DNA from: CAWKPF01 sp963851415
GTDB taxonomy: Bacteria; Acidobacteriota; Thermoanaerobaculia; Multivoradales; Multivoraceae
Direction: 5' to 3'
DNA length: 64,000 nucleotides
NCBI GenBank assembly: GCA_963851415.1
Contig: CAWKPF010000002.1
Location: forward strand, 4,030,001 to 4,094,000
Of this stretch, positions 1 to 7,639 are shown piece after piece (the first letter of the stretch is position 1; every line of letters starts with the position of its first letter). The translations under genes were made by a program, and so were the position numbers. The notes under the pieces were generated by a model. That model searched no databases. It had not been told where the DNA came from and worked only from the letters and a program-made list of their open reading frames with translations.

Positions 1-364
1 GAGCGAGGGCACGGAGGGAAATCCCGACGATGATGGCGATCGACAGACCCCAGACGAGAATCCGCCTCACCGTCCCAGCGCTGTCACCCTTGAGTTGATC
101 GAGAGAGCAACCCACCGAGGCGAATCGGGTAATCGCCTTATCGAAGCCAGCAATTCCAGCAACAGTGGCCAACCGGAAGGCCGCCCACGCCAGGGTGAAG
201 ACTCCGAACGGAGCCGGTCCGAGCGAGCGGGCAAGTACGACCTGCGTCAACAGCGCAAGTCCTCGGCCAAGGAATCTCCCCGCCAGAGTCGTAGCGGTTC
301 CGGCAGCCAGTCGAGCGACAGTTCCGGTAGCTACCGGGCGGGGCTTGGTGGGCTCTGCCGACAT
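1..364 (-). CDS. wzx: Wzx-type polysaccharide flippase, N-terminal part (runs off window)
   Basis: Inner-membrane flippase of the MOP/Wzx type, which moves lipid-linked sugar repeats across the membrane. Only the first 121 codons are present and they stay open to base 1. ATG is at 364. After a proline-rich cytosolic leader comes the segment LARSLGPAPFGVFTLAW (residues 44-60); the R-x-LG-x-x-x-FG pattern is typical of Wzx proteins. A second hydrophobic stretch, ILVWGLSIAIIVGISL, covers residues 102-117. The start lies 12 bases after the stop of the chain-length gene, so the two are probably one transcript. The opposite strand is also open here, but that reading has no recognisable domain. Family assignment is by eye from the N-terminal pattern. 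Confidence 0.72.
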   Translation of the reverse strand, partial: MSAEPTKPRPVATGTVARLAAGTATTLAGRFLGRGLALLTQVVLARSLGPAPFGVFTLAWAAFRLATVAGIAGFDKAITRFASVGCSLDQLKGDSAGTVRRILVWGLSIAIIVGISLRALA

Positions 365-376
365 GGCTGGCCGCGC

Positions 377-1075
377 TCAACCCAGGTCGCGAACGACGCC
401 GAGTGCGAAGGCCGAGCAACGCAGCAGATTGAGACTCATGGGAGTGCGCGGCACGACGGCCTCGGCAGCGGTTTGGATCGGCACGCCTCCGCCCTGGGCT
501 TGCAGCGACAGCAGCGCACCACAGTGACGCTTCGCAACGGAATCACGGTAGTGCAACGCCTGCTGGAGATCGCGTCCAAGCTGGTCGTCGAGCAACCCGA
601 ACTCCCTGCGCAGCGACTCCTCCGCCAGCTGGTGACGTCGCTCCTCCAACTGGAGCTCACCGAAGCGCGCGAACTCGTGACGCGTACGCCGACGCAACAG
701 CGTCGCGGTCTCGAAGTTGCCGCCGATCTCGAGCTCGATCTCCTCACCGCCCGAATGGGCCGCGATTCGCTCCTCGGCCGCGCGCAGCGCGCGCAGCGAC
801 TCGAGATTCCACCTGAGGCTACGAATCGACAGGGGGTTCCCTTCGATCCTCGACTCGGAGTCCAGCTGCGAGACGACCCACGTCGTAGGGGCCTCGTAGC
901 GCTTCGGAACCAGCCGACTGGCAGCGACCGTGGTCGCAACGGCGATCAGAGGTAGCCCCACCAGGATCAGCAAATGGCGGGCAAGAAAGTCGCGCAGCTG
1001 CGCAAAACCGAGCTGTCGCAGCGGACCTGGCGTGGAATCTGGCGGTTCAGGAAGCTCGTTCAGGGGAGGAGTCAT
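377..1075 (-). CDS. Wzz-like polysaccharide chain-length/co-polymerase protein
   Basis: Predicted inner-membrane protein of the Wzz/polysaccharide co-polymerase type, which sets chain length with a Wzx/Wzy system. The 232 residues show a short cytosolic N-terminus, one membrane helix (about residues 34-54), then the typical Wzz entry motif RYEAPTTWVV (from about 59). A long charged, Leu-rich region likely to form coiled coils follows (85-190). The C-terminus has the usual proline step PRTPMSLNLL, but the second helix is short (SAFALGVV) and ends after RDLG. A normal Wzz has a full second helix, so the end may be trimmed by a frameshift or may be a natural short form. The flippase follows 12 bases downstream. 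Confidence 0.62.
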   Translation of the reverse strand: MTPPLNELPEPPDSTPGPLRQLGFAQLRDFLARHLLILVGLPLIAVATTVAASRLVPKRYEAPTTWVVSQLDSESRIEGNPLSIRSLRWNLESLRALRAAEERIAAHSGGEEIELEIGGNFETATLLRRRTRHEFARFGELQLEERRHQLAEESLRREFGLLDDQLGRDLQQALHYRDSVAKRHCGALLSLQAQGGGVPIQTAAEAVVPRTPMSLNLLRCSAFALGVVRDLG

Positions 1076-1239
1076 GGGGACTCGGGCTTTCGATGGACCG
1101 AGGAAAGAGAGGCCGGCAGGCGACCACGATCCTACACCAGCGTCACCGGTCGACTGCCGTCGCCGAGCTGGTCATCGCCCGCTGGTAGGCGATGTCTAAG
1201 GGGTGGTCGACAGGCAGAGGTCCCTGAGCAACCAGCTGT

Positions 1240-1500
1240 TGGAGGATCTCCCTTGATCATCCCTCCCGCCGCGACCAGCGAGGCCTTGCTCGAGGCTTCG
1301 CCCAGATCTCGCGGCCGGAGCTCCAGGCCGGCTTGAAGCATGACGAAGAAGATCCAGTTCGGTCAACGCGCGAAGGACCGCGTCGTCGCTCACGCCCGCG
1401 AAAACGGGCTGACGGTCAGAGAACTGATGGGCCACGAGCCCCAACACGATGCCCGAGAGCAGCTCGCCGACCAGCACCAGTTGACCGAGACAAAGGCCAG
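1240..1500 (-). pseudogene. Fragment of a CPA2-type cation:proton antiporter, frameshifted
   Basis: Minus-strand remnant of the N-terminus of a Kef/CPA2 monovalent cation:proton antiporter. One frame reads LVLVGELLSGIVLGLVA and VLRALTELD. Near 1355 the match jumps to another frame that reads FFVMLQAGLELRPRDLGEA and KASLVAAGGMI. In intact family members these segments follow each other directly (the GELLAGIVLG helix, then LTELG-(I/L)FFVM-(L/Q)AGLEL), so a single-base frameshift separates them. The match stops at about 1245 and the remaining 300 or more residues are absent. Nothing here can be functional. Recognition is by motif only. Confidence 0.6.
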
Positions 1501-1693
1501 CTACCGGGCCATCGAGGTTGCAGCGAACGAAAGGCCACGTATGACCGCGCTCGAGACCGTCTTCGACGACCAGGACGAGGCAGAATGGATTGATACCTGG
1601 GGTTACGTGAGCCCCCGCGGCAACGAGCTGGTCGCTGCCCGCATGGCGAGCGCGCTAACTCGGCTTCGTGTGGGCGACGCGACTGCCGAATAG
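1501..1693 (+). pseudogene. C-terminal fragment resembling an SGNH/GDSL hydrolase
   Basis: The plus-strand frame ending at the TAG at 1691-1693 reads TVFDDQDEAEWIDTWGYVSP and then RGNELVAARMASAL. The C-termini of SGNH/GDSL esterases have the form D-x-x-H-x-(T/S)-x-x-G-N-x-(L/I)-(I/V)-A; the His of the usual D-x-x-H pair is replaced here (IDTWGYVS). No catalytic Ser block is present upstream, because that DNA is the antiporter fragment on the other strand. I read it as a broken hydrolase tail left at a recombination junction near 1500. The family call is tentative. Confidence 0.4.
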
Positions 1694-2076
1694 GTGCTAC
1701 CCAGGGGTGAGGCCTGTGCGGGATGGACCCTGCCGGCCGGCTTCCACGATCCTCTCCATCACCGCAGAGCGCGATCCCTCGATGCCACCAGGCTGGGGGG
1801 AAGAGCTGGCCCGGAAGGTCGAGATGCTCGTCCCTTCACGGTCGGTGGCCCCAGCTCGATCGAACGTGTAGTAGATCGCTTTCTCGGCCTCGAGCCCAGC
1901 GCAGCTTCGCAGGGGGTCTGAGGAGGGTTGCGGCGGTCGAGGAGCGAACGACGGAGCAGAATGGGTCGCCCGAGAGGGTGCGAACACAGACCGTGGAGCC
2001 TTCCGGAGACCGAAGCAGCCTCGCGTGATCTCCACGCAACACGGCTCCGCCAGGACCAACTCCGCCCGGCCCCGCT
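1694..2076. other. No gene seen; trailing sequence of IS91-type copy 1
   Basis: No convincing coding sequence in 383 bases. The last ~90 bases (about 1985-2076) resemble the sequence just beyond the stop codon of the other two IS91-type fragments: all three share blocks such as CAACACGGCTCCGCCAGGA or close variants. They are therefore probably the 3' untranslated end of the element rather than host DNA. The stretch 1694-1984 is unassigned. Confidence 0.4.
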
Positions 2077-2866
2077 TTAGCCTTCCACGGCCTCGTACAC
2101 CAACTCCCCCTCCTCCGGAGGCGCCCGCGACAACGGCTCGGCCTCCTGAGGGCCCACTCCCAGACCCTCCAACAGCCGCCGCAGCGAACACACCTCCACC
2201 ACGAACGCCACGATCCTCATCTCGGCACCGCAGTACGGGCACAACAGAGGATCGATCTCGTACACCTTCCTGATCAGCCGAGCCCACGAAAGACGGCGAC
2301 GGCTCGAGGCGCCATTCGGTCTCCCGGCGTCACTCGCCGGCGAGCTCCCTGAGTCGGCCGCCGACTCGGCCTTGCGACGCTTGCCCCGTGCAGCATTCGA
2401 GTACCAACCCCAGTACCGCACCTGCTGCTGACCAGGCTCCGGCACGGGATCCAGGACACGAGCTAGAAAGTCGAGCACGTCCAAACGCTCCGAATCCCAC
2501 ATCGCACCGCCCCGCCGAGACGGCCGAGGATGAACCACCACCTCCTCGCGGTCGCCGTCCCACTCCAGACGATCGAGCACAATCGGACACCGAGCCATGT
2601 ACCGGCCCAACCGGGCGGCGGAAGGCTTCTCCTCGACTCGCACCCCCGCATGCACCGAGAACCCGCTGTGGCGCCACGACAACAACGACTCCACCACCTC
2701 CTGGCCGATCTTGCCTCGCTCCACCAGCAGCCGCAGCACCTCGGACCGCCACAGCCGCTCCAGAGCCTCCCCATCCACCCACAGCAAGTGCCGGAAACTC
2801 CCGTCGGAGTGGAAGCCGCCGTCGGTGACCAGCAGGTGCACGTGCGGATGCCAGAAGTGACACCCA
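2077..2866 (-). pseudogene. IS91-type (HUH) transposase, C-terminal fragment, copy 1
   Basis: C-terminal ~260 residues of an IS91-family rolling-circle transposase. The frame begins inside the metal-binding HUH motif (FWHPHVHLLVTDGGF) and continues through VLDRLEWDGDREEVVV, RYWGWYSNAARGKRRK and LSWARLIRKVYEIDPLLCPY to the stop TAA at 2077-2079. Everything N-terminal to the HUH motif, including the zinc-finger region, is missing; the break is at about 2866. The C-terminal CPYCGAEM zinc-knuckle is intact. It cannot be active alone. It closely resembles the fragments at 4972-5779 and 9821-10590, all on the same strand. Confidence 0.8.
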
Positions 2867-2891
2867 TAACACCCTGAGTTTCAGATCCCGT

Positions 2892-3130
2892 GTCACCGTC
2901 CGCTACCCCTTCCACGCGTTGCACGGGAGACGACTGGAAGTGGTGCGAGCTCCGCGTCAGGGTGACGGCGCGTACACGGTGGTGGACCCCGGGAGGCCGG
3001 CATCTGAAGATCCCGGCCTGGATGTTCAACCCTAGCGCTTCGCAGGCTCACCTTTCCACCGCGGGGCTCGTCGAGCCCCGCGCTCTGGTTCTTCTCGCCG
3101 AGCTCTGTGGTCGGTGCTTGCTCGCGATGC
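2892..3130 (+). pseudogene. Small recombinase-associated protein (DUF5372-like), frameshifted
   Basis: Upstream of the recombinase the plus strand reads VRYPFHALHGRRLEVVRAP, then GDGAYTVVDPG. It continues in the next frame as GGRHLKIPAWMF, PSASQAHLSTA and LVEPRALVLLAELC. The switch lies at a run of C and G near 2990, so one base has been gained or lost. The PFH-x-LHGRRLEV start is like small proteins (DUF5372 type, from memory) encoded next to serine recombinases in mobile elements. With the small gene at 3194 and the recombinase it makes a three-gene unit. The family name is tentative; the frameshift is visible directly. Confidence 0.4.
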
Positions 3131-3193
3131 AGGTGGGGTCGCCGGTGGTGGGTAGCCTCTCCTCCGTGGAACTGAGTCCGGAAAGGAGAGGAC

Positions 3194-3379
3194 GTGGTGC
3201 AACAGCTTCGACTCGAGGTCGATCTCGAACGAAATCGAAGCGATCTGGCCGTACCGATGGCCAAGGACGCTCGAAGGGCGCTGGTGGCTCGGATGGCCGA
3301 GGCGCTGGTCGCGGTGCACAAGGCCCGAGAAAGGAGAAACGATGAGCCGTCCAAAGAGCAGTCACAAGCTCACGCCTGA
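3194..3379 (+). CDS. Small hypothetical protein of a serine-recombinase element
   Basis: A 61-residue, charged, mostly helical protein (MVQQLRLEVDLERNRSD, then ARRALVARMAEALVAVHKA). The GTG start at 3194 has a good ribosome site (AAAGGAGAGG) a few bases upstream. It overlaps the recombinase start by 38 bases, suggesting coupled translation. Small proteins of this shape commonly precede large serine recombinases in mobile elements. I do not know its function; a helper or DNA-binding role is only a guess. Because the next gene is frameshifted, this gene may no longer have a partner to serve. Confidence 0.5.
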   Translation: MVQQLRLEVDLERNRSDLAVPMAKDARRALVARMAEALVAVHKARERRNDEPSKEQSQAHA

Positions 3380-4757
3380 GCACCTGGCGCGCAAGGCGGT
3401 GGTGTACCTGCGTCAATCGTCGCTCAGGCAGGTGCGCGAGAACCTCGAAAGCCAGCGACTGCAGTACGCCCTGGCCGAGGAGGCTCGCGAGCTGGGATTC
3501 CGCGAGGTCGAGATCGTGGACACAGACCTTGGCTCGAGTGCCTCGGTGGGGGCGGCGCAGCGCCTGGGTTTCGATCGATTGGTCGGGTCGGTGGCCCGCG
3601 GCGAGGTGGGGATGGTGCTGGGTCGGGAGCTGTCGCGCCTGCTGAGAACGGACAAGGACTTCTGCCGCTTGATCGAGGTGTGCCAGAGCTTTGACACGCT
3701 GATCGCGGACGAAGGCCAAATCTACGAACCCGAGATCCATCGACGACCAGTTGATTCTGGGGATCAAGGGGACGCTGAGCGTGGTCGAGCTCAAGACGAT
3801 CCGGACACGCATGTGGGAGGGCCAGCAGCTCAAGGCACAGCGGGGTGAGCTGGTGCGGCTTCTTCCCGCCGGCTACGTACGGGACACCACAGGCCAGGTG
3901 GTCAAGGATCCTGATCAGCGAGTGCAGGAGGCGATGGAGCTGATCTTTCGCAAGTTCCGCGAGAGCTGGAGCATGCGCCAGACTTTCAAGTGGTTCCATG
4001 TCGAGGGGGTTGAGCTGCCCGTGCACAAGTTTGTGAGCGGGAAGCGGCAGGTGGTGTGGCAGCTGCCGACGCAGTCGTTCGTCTCCAACGTCTTGCGCAA
4101 TCCCTTCTTCGCCGGCGTGTACGACTACGGTCGTCGACAAACCGAGGTCGTTTTCCAGGAGGGGAAGCTAAAGAAGCGCACCGGCCGCGTCCGTTCGCCG
4201 CAGGAGTGTCGGGTGTTCATCCGCGACCACCACGAGGGGTATATTCCCTGGCAGAGGTACGAGGAGAATCAGCGCATGATTCGGCGCAACGCCTTGCATC
4301 TGGAGGGAGACGAATCGGTAGCAGCGGTTCGCGAGGGGCAGGGCTTGCTCGTAGGTCTGTTGCGTTGCGGTCGTTGTGGTCGCAAGCTGCACGTGCGCTA
4401 CTGGGGCAGGAAAGGAACCGCGGGTCGCTACGGGTGCAAGGGCGACTACGATGCGGGTGGGCAGTACTGCCTGGCGTTTGGCGGGAGTTTGGTGGATCGG
4501 CGCTTCGCCGAGGAGCTCTTGGAGGTGATCTCGCCCTTGGGTGTCGAGGCGAGTCTCGAAGCTCTCGAGCGACTGAGCGAGCACCGAGACGATCGCCACC
4601 AGGCCCTGGTGCGTCAGATCGAGCAGCTCGAGTACGAGGCGAAGCGAGCCTTCGAACAGTACGACGAGGTCGACCCGCGTAACCGCCTGGTGGCCAGCCA
4701 GCTCGAGCAGCGCTGGAACGACAAGCTCGAGGAAGTGGAGTCGGCGCGCTCGGCGAC
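3342..4757 (+). pseudogene. Large serine recombinase, frameshifted and truncated
   Basis: Site-specific recombinase of the large serine family. The N-terminal resolvase domain holds the nucleophile in VVYLRQSSLRQVRENLESQ (about residues 19-37) and RELSRLLRTDKD. Near 3728-3745 the frame changes by one base: the second half (from DDQLILGIKGTLSVVELKTI) is in the next frame. It continues through the recombinase domain, the zinc-ribbon pair CGRCGRKLHVRY and CKGDYDAGGQYC, and a coiled coil (EQLEYEAKRAFEQYDEVD). Similarity ends around 4757, where sequence trailing the second IS91 fragment begins, so the C-terminus is also lost. A functional enzyme would normally have about 600-700 residues in one frame. 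A sequencing error at 3728-3745 could explain the frameshift but not the truncation. Confidence 0.75.
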
Positions 4758-4971
4758 GTGTAGGAAGTTCCTTTCTGGGTTTGAGCCTAGCGCAGGGCAC
4801 GACGCGGCTCGAAGAGGGTCCTTAGGGCTCCGCGAGGCCATCACGGACCGGTCGACGCGCCGCGTCCTTCCGCCAACAGCCCCCGAGGAGCTTCACGAAG
4901 CCGGAAGCGACCGCCCATCCTCTCAACCGAGCACAGCTCCGCCATGGACCGACTCCGGCCCGGCCTCAACG

Positions 4972-5779
4972 TCAACCCTCCACCACCTCGTACACCAGCT
5001 CCCCCTCCCCGGGAGGCGCCCGCGACAACGGCTCGGCCTCCTGAGGACAAAGCCCCACACCCTTCAGCAACCGCCGCAACGAGGACGCCTCGACCACGAA
5101 GGCCACGATCCTCACCTCCGCGCCGCAGTACCGGCACAACAACGGGTCCACCTCGTAGACCTTCCTGATCAGTCGAGCCCACGACAGCCGGCGATGCCTC
5201 GAGGCACCACTCGGTTCCACGTCGGCACTCAGCGGCCAACTCTCTGATTCGGCCCCCGACTCGGCCTTCCGGCGCTTGCCTCGTGCCGCATTCGAGTACC
5301 AACCCCAGTACCGAACCTGCTGCTGACGAGGCTCGGGGACATGATCTAGCACTCGAGCCAGAGACCCTGAAGAGACCGCCCGGCGGACTCTCCAGTGAAC
5401 GCCGTGGGGTGACCGCCGAAGGCGGTAGCCCGCAAGAACTCGAGCACATCCAACCGCTCCGACTCCCCAAACGGACCACCTCGACGAGACGGCCGCGGCT
5501 GGACCACCACTTCCTCGCGATCGCTGTCCCATTCCAGACGATCGAGAACGATCGGACATCGAGCCTCTCCACACATCGGCGGAGCCGACCGTGGGAACGC
5601 TCGAAACGCTCCTCGTAGACCTGGAGAAAGCGATCGAGATGATGAACCAGCGCCCGATACAACACCGTGCGCTCCGGGTGCCGGGCTCGGTAGGCACGAA
5701 CCCCTCCCGCGGGCGGCGGTCTCGACGGCGCAGCGGCGGCATGAGACATCTCCCCTCCGAAGAGAGAAGACGCGAACAA
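4972..5779 (-). pseudogene. IS91-type transposase, internally deleted and interrupted, copy 2
   Basis: Second IS91-type fragment. It still has the N-terminus (MSHAAAAPSRPPPAGGV, then ERTVLYRALVHHLDRFLQVY and EERFERSHGRLR, about 5750-5590). The next recognisable segment is already ARCPIVLDRLEWD, in another frame, so the zinc-finger and HUH regions are deleted at about 5575-5590. A 75-base insertion (5363-5437) breaks the frame again before the C-terminal part (RYWGWYSNAARGKRRK, LLCRYCGAEV, stop at 4972). It lies directly behind the broken recombinase, and bases 4758-4971 are its trailing sequence. It is inactive. Confidence 0.72.
5363..5437. repeat. ~75-base insertion with a GC hairpin inside IS91 copy 2
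   Basis: Compared with copies 1 and 3, copy 2 has about 75 extra bases between the codons for FL and ARVLD. The insert contains the small perfect hairpin ACCGCCGAAGGCGGT (5412-5426), of the kind found in short palindromic repeat elements. No copy elsewhere in this window was noticed. Exact insertion ends are uncertain by a few bases. Confidence 0.4.
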
Positions 5780-5802
5780 GTCCCGTCACCTGCCTGGCTG
5801 GT

Positions 5803-5934
5803 GCGGCCACCGGCGGTCTACATAAGCCGATCCTCTGGATCTGCGACACCGAGGCCCAGGTGGTGAAAGAGGGCACCGACACCGTGGTGCACGAGCTGGG
5901 TCACCACTTCGGCCTAGGTGTGAAAGCTCAGTAG
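5803..5934 (+). pseudogene. C-terminal fragment with an HELGHHFGL zinc-protease motif
   Basis: A short plus-strand frame reads KPILWICDTEAQVVKEGT, then DTVVHELGHHFGLGVKAQ, and stops with TAG at 5932-5934, just before the IS481-type element. HExxHHFG near the C-terminus is the signature of small zincin-like metallopeptidases of the PF06262 type. Members usually have about 110-130 residues; only ~40 are convincing here, with IS91 material upstream, so I treat it as a remnant. It may be chance similarity, but a motif this exact in a high-GC stretch is suggestive. Confidence 0.35.
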
Positions 5935-5946
5935 GTTGTTCAGGTT

Positions 5947-6011
5947 CATTCGGGTTCCTCTGAGATCATGAGGTTGCTACAGCCAAATGACTCAGAGGAG
6001 AGACCCGAATG
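5947..6011 (+). promoter_or_regulatory. Long hairpin over the ribosome site and start codon of the IS481 transposase
   Basis: CATTCGGGTTCCTCTGAG (5947-5964) is complementary to CTCAGAGGAGAGACCCGAATG (5991-6011) apart from a 3-base bulge. The 3' arm contains both the GGAG ribosome site and the ATG (6009-6011) of the transposase, and the loop is ~26 bases. An mRNA reading through from outside would have its start site locked. This is a known way for insertion sequences to limit transposase made from external promoters; its use here is inferred. Confidence 0.5.
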
Positions 6012-6935
6012 GAGCTTCATGCTAACGCCCGTCTGACGATTCACGGCAGATTGCTGTTGGTTCAGCGGGTTGTGGAGAGAGGAGAGCGGGTGGCGCAGGC
6101 TGCGGCCTGCGCCGGCATCAGCGAGAGCATGGCCTACCGTTGGATCCGTCGCTATCGCGAGGAGGGCCTCGCGGGTCTGCAGGATCGAAGCTCTCGGCCC
6201 CACCGGAGCCCCGGGGAGACGCCGGGGAGGAAGGTCCAGCGCATCCTGCGCCTGCGTCGCTGCGGCAAGGTGGCCTGGGAGATCGCGGAGCAAGTGAAGG
6301 TGCCCCGTTCGACGGTGTCTCGGATCCTGCGCCAGGGCCTGGGTCGCCTGAGCAGCCTCGAGCCGAAAGAGCCGGTCCGGCGCTACGAGCGAGAGCGTCC
6401 GGGCGAGCTGCTGCACCTGGACACCAAGAAGCTCGCCCGGATCACGAAGGGTCCAGGTCACCGGATCCATGGCGATCGCTCCCGCCGGGTGAAGGGGGCT
6501 GGCTGGGAGAACGCTCACGCAGCCGTGGACGATCACACCCGGCTGGCCTTCGTCGAGGTCTTCCCGGACGAGGGCCAGCACTCGGTCACGGAGTTCCTCC
6601 GTCACAGCGTCGCCTGGTACGCCGAGCAGGGCCTTCGCATCGAACGGGTGCTCACGGACCGCGGCTCGGGCTACCGATCTCGTCTCTTCAACGACGCCTG
6701 TCGCGAGCTCGGCATCCGCCACCTCTACACGCGGCCCTACACGCCCAAGACCAACGGCAAGGTCGAACGCTTCATCCAGACCCTCGCCCGCAAGTGGGCC
6801 TACGCGAAGTCCTACTCCAGCTCGAAGCGGCGAACACGGGCCCTCCCTACCTGGGTTCGCTACTACAATCTCGAAAGACCTCACCACGGTCTCGGAGGAA
6901 GAACCCCTTGGCAGCGACTACGCGCAGCAGCCTGA
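6009..6935 (+). CDS. IS481-family DDE transposase
   Basis: Full-length 308-residue transposase. The N-terminal helix-turn-helix (RVAQAAACAGISESMAYRWI, about residues 24-43) is followed by a second winged-helix part (KVAWEIAEQVKVPRSTVSRI). The integrase core has the three acidic residues: Asp in LLHLDTKKLARI, Asp in VLTDRGSGYRS and Glu in NGKVERFIQTLA. The tail YYNLERPHHGLGGRTPWQRL is typical of IS481 proteins. No frameshift or internal stop is seen, so it may be active. The start ATG at 6009 lies in a strong hairpin that could limit translation. Confidence 0.88.
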   Translation: MELHANARLTIHGRLLLVQRVVERGERVAQAAACAGISESMAYRWIRRYREEGLAGLQDRSSRPHRSPGETPGRKVQRILRLRRCGKVAWEIAEQVKVPRSTVSRILRQGLGRLSSLEPKEPVRRYERERPGELLHLDTKKLARITKGPGHRIHGDRSRRVKGAGWENAHAAVDDHTRLAFVEVFPDEGQHSVTEFLRHSVAWYAEQGLRIERVLTDRGSGYRSRLFNDACRELGIRHLYTRPYTPKTNGKVERFIQTLARKWAYAKSYSSSKRRTRALPTWVRYYNLERPHHGLGGRTPWQRLRAAA

Positions 6936-6993
6936 ACAACGTCCCTGAGACGTAACAACTAGGTGACGACGACATGCCGTACTGAGGCCGTGC

Positions 6994-7254
6994 TCATCGG
7001 TAGACGCTTCCCCGCTGCCCGATCTCCAGCACAAGGACCTCCAACTCTTCGTCCTCGATGCGATAGACGATCCGCAACGACCCGACTCGTAGCGACCGAT
7101 GGCCGACCAGGGGGCCCGCGAGCGGCTTGCCTCTGTGCGCGTCCTCGCCAAGACCTTCGAGGGCACGATCCAACCGCTCGAACAGGCGGCGGTCTGCCTT
7201 GGCGAGCTTCAGGTAGCTCTTCCGAGCGTGACTCGAGAGCCGGACCGTCGTCAC
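6994..7254 (-). CDS. RelE/ParE-type toxin
   Basis: 86-residue protein of the RelE/ParE superfamily. RelE members are ribosome-dependent mRNA nucleases; ParE members poison gyrase. Visible features are the N-terminal VRLSSHARKSYLKLAKADRR helix, the central GKPLAGPLVGHRSLRVGSLR strand-turn and the C-terminal RIVYRIEDEELEVLVLEIG block, which is close to the usual RIVY-x-(I/V) pattern. The GTG start at 7254 overlaps the antitoxin stop (GTGA), the standard arrangement. Length matches the family. Which of the two activities it has cannot be told from sequence. Confidence 0.83.
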   Translation of the reverse strand: MTTVRLSSHARKSYLKLAKADRRLFERLDRALEGLGEDAHRGKPLAGPLVGHRSLRVGSLRIVYRIEDEELEVLVLEIGQRGSVYR

Positions 7255-7523
7255 CGATCGAGTTCCCGCCGGACCTCCGCCAGCGAGTGGCCTCCTCCGC
7301 GGGACAGCTCGTCATCGGCCTCGACGAGCCTCTTCACCATTCTCTTGTCGGCGAGGATCTCGAGTGTTTCCAGCAGCCCTTCGAACTCCTCGGAGGAGAG
7401 CAGCACCGCTTCGGCCCGGCCCCTCCGGGTGATCACGAAGCGGTCGAATTGCCGATGCGCTCGCTCCAGGAGCTCAGAGAGACGGGGTCTCATTTCGGTC
7501 AGGGAAACGGTCTCGGTGGCCAT
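7251..7523 (-). CDS. Phd/YefM-type antitoxin
   Basis: 90-residue antitoxin that binds and neutralises the following toxin and usually represses the pair's own promoter. The N-terminus has the Phd/YefM pattern: VSLTEMRPRLSELLERAHRQ, then FDRFVITRRGRAEAVLLSSE. The C-terminal half is charged and likely disordered until it binds the toxin. ATG is at 7523. The pair lies between the IS481-type element and the broken cytochrome gene, so it may be what keeps this worn region in place. Confidence 0.83.
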   Translation of the reverse strand: MATETVSLTEMRPRLSELLERAHRQFDRFVITRRGRAEAVLLSSEEFEGLLETLEILADKRMVKRLVEADDELSRGGGHSLAEVRRELDR

Positions 7524-7540
7524 GCGGTACCTCGCTGTGA

Positions 7541-7570
7541 AGTATACATGATTACGTAAACCTAATCTCG
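7541..7570 (-). promoter_or_regulatory. Probable promoter/operator of the toxin-antitoxin pair
   Basis: Reading the minus strand, TATACT (7546-7541) lies 18 bases before the antitoxin ATG and matches the -10 box in 5 of 6 positions. The region is much more AT-rich than its surroundings and contains small palindromes (TTACGTAA, GTATAC) suited to autorepression by the antitoxin. No clear -35 box was found. Confidence 0.4.
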
Positions 7571-7639
7571 CCTCTCCGTCACTGAAAGTAGAGCCGCGCC
7601 AATCGTGGTCGGACGCGAGACGGCCTTCTGAAGAGGCTT

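Larger units (their letters stand above)
5937..6958 (+). mobile_element. IS481-type insertion sequence
   Basis: One complete transposase gene is bracketed by short terminal inverted sequences: TGTTCAGG at 5937-5944 and its complement CCTGAACA at 6931-6938. A second TGT-type end may lie at 6954-6958 (TAACA), so the right boundary is uncertain by ~20 bases. IS481 elements usually start with TGT. Unlike its neighbours, its transposase is intact, so this is probably the most recent insertion in the region. No target-site duplication was established. Confidence 0.6.

Noticed and set aside
95..955. Long open frame on the plus strand
   Set aside because: Runs antisense to the Wzx start and the Wzz-like gene; low-complexity Arg/Gln/Ser composition with no domain. 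It is a by-product of GC-rich codon use on the other strand.
1340..1539. N-terminal half of a plus-strand frame ending at 1693
   Set aside because: It is antisense to the antiporter fragment, which has clear motifs. Only the part after about 1500 resembles a protein, so the frame as a whole is not called as a gene.
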